DNA of 6,837 nucleotides from the NCBI GenBank assembly GCA_023258825.1, contig JALQWE010000198.1:1-6837 (forward strand), given 5' to 3'. This DNA is from Planctomycetaceae bacterium (GTDB taxonomy: Bacteria; Planctomycetota; Planctomycetia; Planctomycetales; Planctomycetaceae). Position 1 is the stretch's first letter. Every line of letters begins with the position of its first letter. The notes under the pieces were generated by a model. The model was given only the letters and a program-made list of their open reading frames with translations. It made no database searches and was not told the origin of the DNA. Position numbers and translations under genes: made by a program. Shown piece by piece: positions 5,668-6,837 of this stretch.

Positions 5668-6837
5668 ATGAAGGGCAAAATTCTGGGCATCCTGACGGTG
5701 CTGCTCCTGCTGTGCACCAGCCTGACTCTCGCAACCTCAGATCCGTGGTGGAATGTCCGAAGTTCCCAGTTCCTCGACTTCGACAACATCATGAATCTGC
5801 TCAGCCGCATCGCCCTCTACGGCATCCTCGGCATCGGTGTGGCCTTTGTCATCATCACCAGCGGTATCGATCTGGCGATCGGTTCCATGGTCTGCCTCTG
5901 CGGTGTCCTGCTGTCCATCCTGCTCAAGGTCGATTACCAGCCGGACAATTCCGTCAACGTTACACAGATCGTGGCCGCAGAACAGGCTCTGTATCCGGAA
6001 GGCCAGGCCAGTGCTTTCCCGCCCGGCAGCACGCTCAGATACACTGGCGGTGTCGGCTCCGGACTTGTGCTCACGGTCGATGCCCAGCTGCCAAACGGCA
6101 GCCTGCGAGTTCGTGAGACTCTCTCACGCAATGAAAAGTCCGGACGCATCGTTCCGGCAGCACCCATTCAAAGTTTCACCGCAGATTCCCTCCAAGCCAC
6201 TCTGCCCCCCGATTTCTCTGTCGCCGTCAATGATCAACTGCAGATCTTCAAGCCGGATGGCGCTGTGACCGTTCAGAAAATTGTCGCCATCGAACGCTCT
6301 GCCACCGCCACCACGCTGCAACTGGCCAAAGATCCCGGCGCCAAGTACCACGAGAACTCGTTTGCCGTTGCCCTGCACCGCTCCCAGCGCTGCTCCATCC
6401 CCGTCGCCATCCTGATTGTGCTCGCCGTCGCCATGGCCCTCGGACTCACCCACGGACTGCTGATCACCCGGCTGCGACTGCAACCCTTCGTCGTGACCCT
6501 CTGCGGTCTGCTGATCTATCGCGGCGTGTCACGCTGGCTGACCAATGACAACCCAGCCGGCTTCGGCGAACTTCAGCAGGTGCTGGGGCCCGTCGCGTCC
6601 GGTCGCGTCGGCCTGCTGTACCGCGGTGATTCCCTCGAATTCGGAATTCCCATTCCCTTTTTTCTGCTGATCGGACTCGCAGCACTCGCCACCATTTTCC
6701 TGACCCGCACAATCTGGGGACGCTACCTGCTGGCTCTCGGCCGCAATGAAGAAGCCGCCCGCTTCAGCGGAATCAATACCAGTCGCATCACTCTGCTGGC
6801 CTACATCATCTGCGCTGTGATGGCAGCCATCGGCGGC
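5668..6837 (+). CDS. rbsC: Sugar ABC transporter permease (RbsC type) with a large inserted domain; 3' end beyond the window
   Basis: This open frame encodes 390 residues with no stop before the window end. It is the membrane channel subunit that pairs with the upstream ATPase and binding protein. MKGKILGILTVLLLL forms the first membrane segment (about 4-22). ALYGILGIGVAFVIITSG leads into the family hallmark GIDLAIGS (66-73), then a third segment runs to about 86. Residues 87-241 are soluble. Membrane segments resume with SIPVAILIVLAVAMALGLTHG (243-263), then ITRLRLQPFVVTLCGLLIYRG (266-286), IPIPFFLLIGLAALATIFL (327-345), the GRNEEAARFSGIN loop (358-370) and the start of another helix. By comparison with RbsC (about 320 residues in full), roughly 110 residues are still missing at the C-terminus, and the soluble stretch is about 140 residues longer than expected. 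The start at 5668 is preferred over a GTG at 5623 that would add unrelated residues. The symbol marks the family only. Confidence 0.9.
   Translation, partial: MKGKILGILTVLLLLCTSLTLATSDPWWNVRSSQFLDFDNIMNLLSRIALYGILGIGVAFVIITSGIDLAIGSMVCLCGVLLSILLKVDYQPDNSVNVTQIVAAEQALYPEGQASAFPPGSTLRYTGGVGSGLVLTVDAQLPNGSLRVRETLSRNEKSGRIVPAAPIQSFTADSLQATLPPDFSVAVNDQLQIFKPDGAVTVQKIVAIERSATATTLQLAKDPGAKYHENSFAVALHRSQRCSIPVAILIVLAVAMALGLTHGLLITRLRLQPFVVTLCGLLIYRGVSRWLTNDNPAGFGELQQVLGPVASGRVGLLYRGDSLEFGIPIPFFLLIGLAALATIFLTRTIWGRYLLALGRNEEAARFSGINTSRITLLAYIICAVMAAIGG
5926..6390 (+). other. Region encoding an extra soluble domain inside the permease
   Basis: Codons 87-241 of the permease contain no hydrophobic run long enough to cross a membrane and no cysteine. 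They alternate polar and aliphatic residues in a way that suggests beta strands, for example GLVLTVDAQLPNGSLRVRE (133-151, with the preceding S131-G132) and QLQIFKPDGAVTVQKIVAIE (190-209). The reading frame runs straight through without interruption, and flanking family motifs are intact, so this is an in-frame domain insertion and not an assembly frameshift. In the usual RbsC topology the loop is extracytoplasmic. Function is unknown. Confidence 0.7.

Overview
The window is a moderately GC-rich bacterial segment with one gene on the minus strand and a divergent three-gene transport cassette on the plus strand. The combination of RNase Y, a lipoprotein sugar-binding protein, leaderless or weakly SD-led genes and long intergenic stretches fits a Planctomycetota-type genome. 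This placement is an inference from protein style, and no marker gene proves it.

Layout. Positions 55-1503 (minus) encode RNase Y, the membrane-anchored endoribonuclease that starts mRNA decay. Its anchor, coiled coil, KH and HD domains are all present. The conserved C-terminal tail is replaced by an unrelated stretch of about 19 residues in DNA that becomes extremely GC-rich towards base 1. Positions 1504-2711 are about 1.2 kb of divergent intergenic DNA with no convincing gene. They hold a candidate sigma-70-type promoter facing the transporter, a small hairpin overlapping a pair of imperfect direct repeats, and a hairpin in the RNase Y leader.

Positions 2712-3797 encode a lipoprotein periplasmic sugar-binding protein (RbsB superfamily). 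A 249-base gap follows, with a 12-bp perfect hairpin 11 bases after the stop codon. Positions 4047-5555 encode a double-domain sugar ABC ATPase (RbsA type). From 5668 to the window end runs an open, unfinished permease gene (RbsC type).

Together the last three genes make a complete ribose-class (CUT2) ABC importer: the lipoprotein captures a sugar or sugar-like ligand, the permease forms the channel, and the fused ATPase powers it. The ligand cannot be read from the sequence, and no catabolic enzyme or regulator lies in the window.

The most unusual feature is in the permease. The conserved GID-x-x-x-GS helix region and the next membrane block are separated by about 155 residues of soluble, strand-rich sequence, where ordinary family members have only a short loop. 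By topology this extra domain should lie outside the cytoplasmic membrane, on the side where the binding protein docks.
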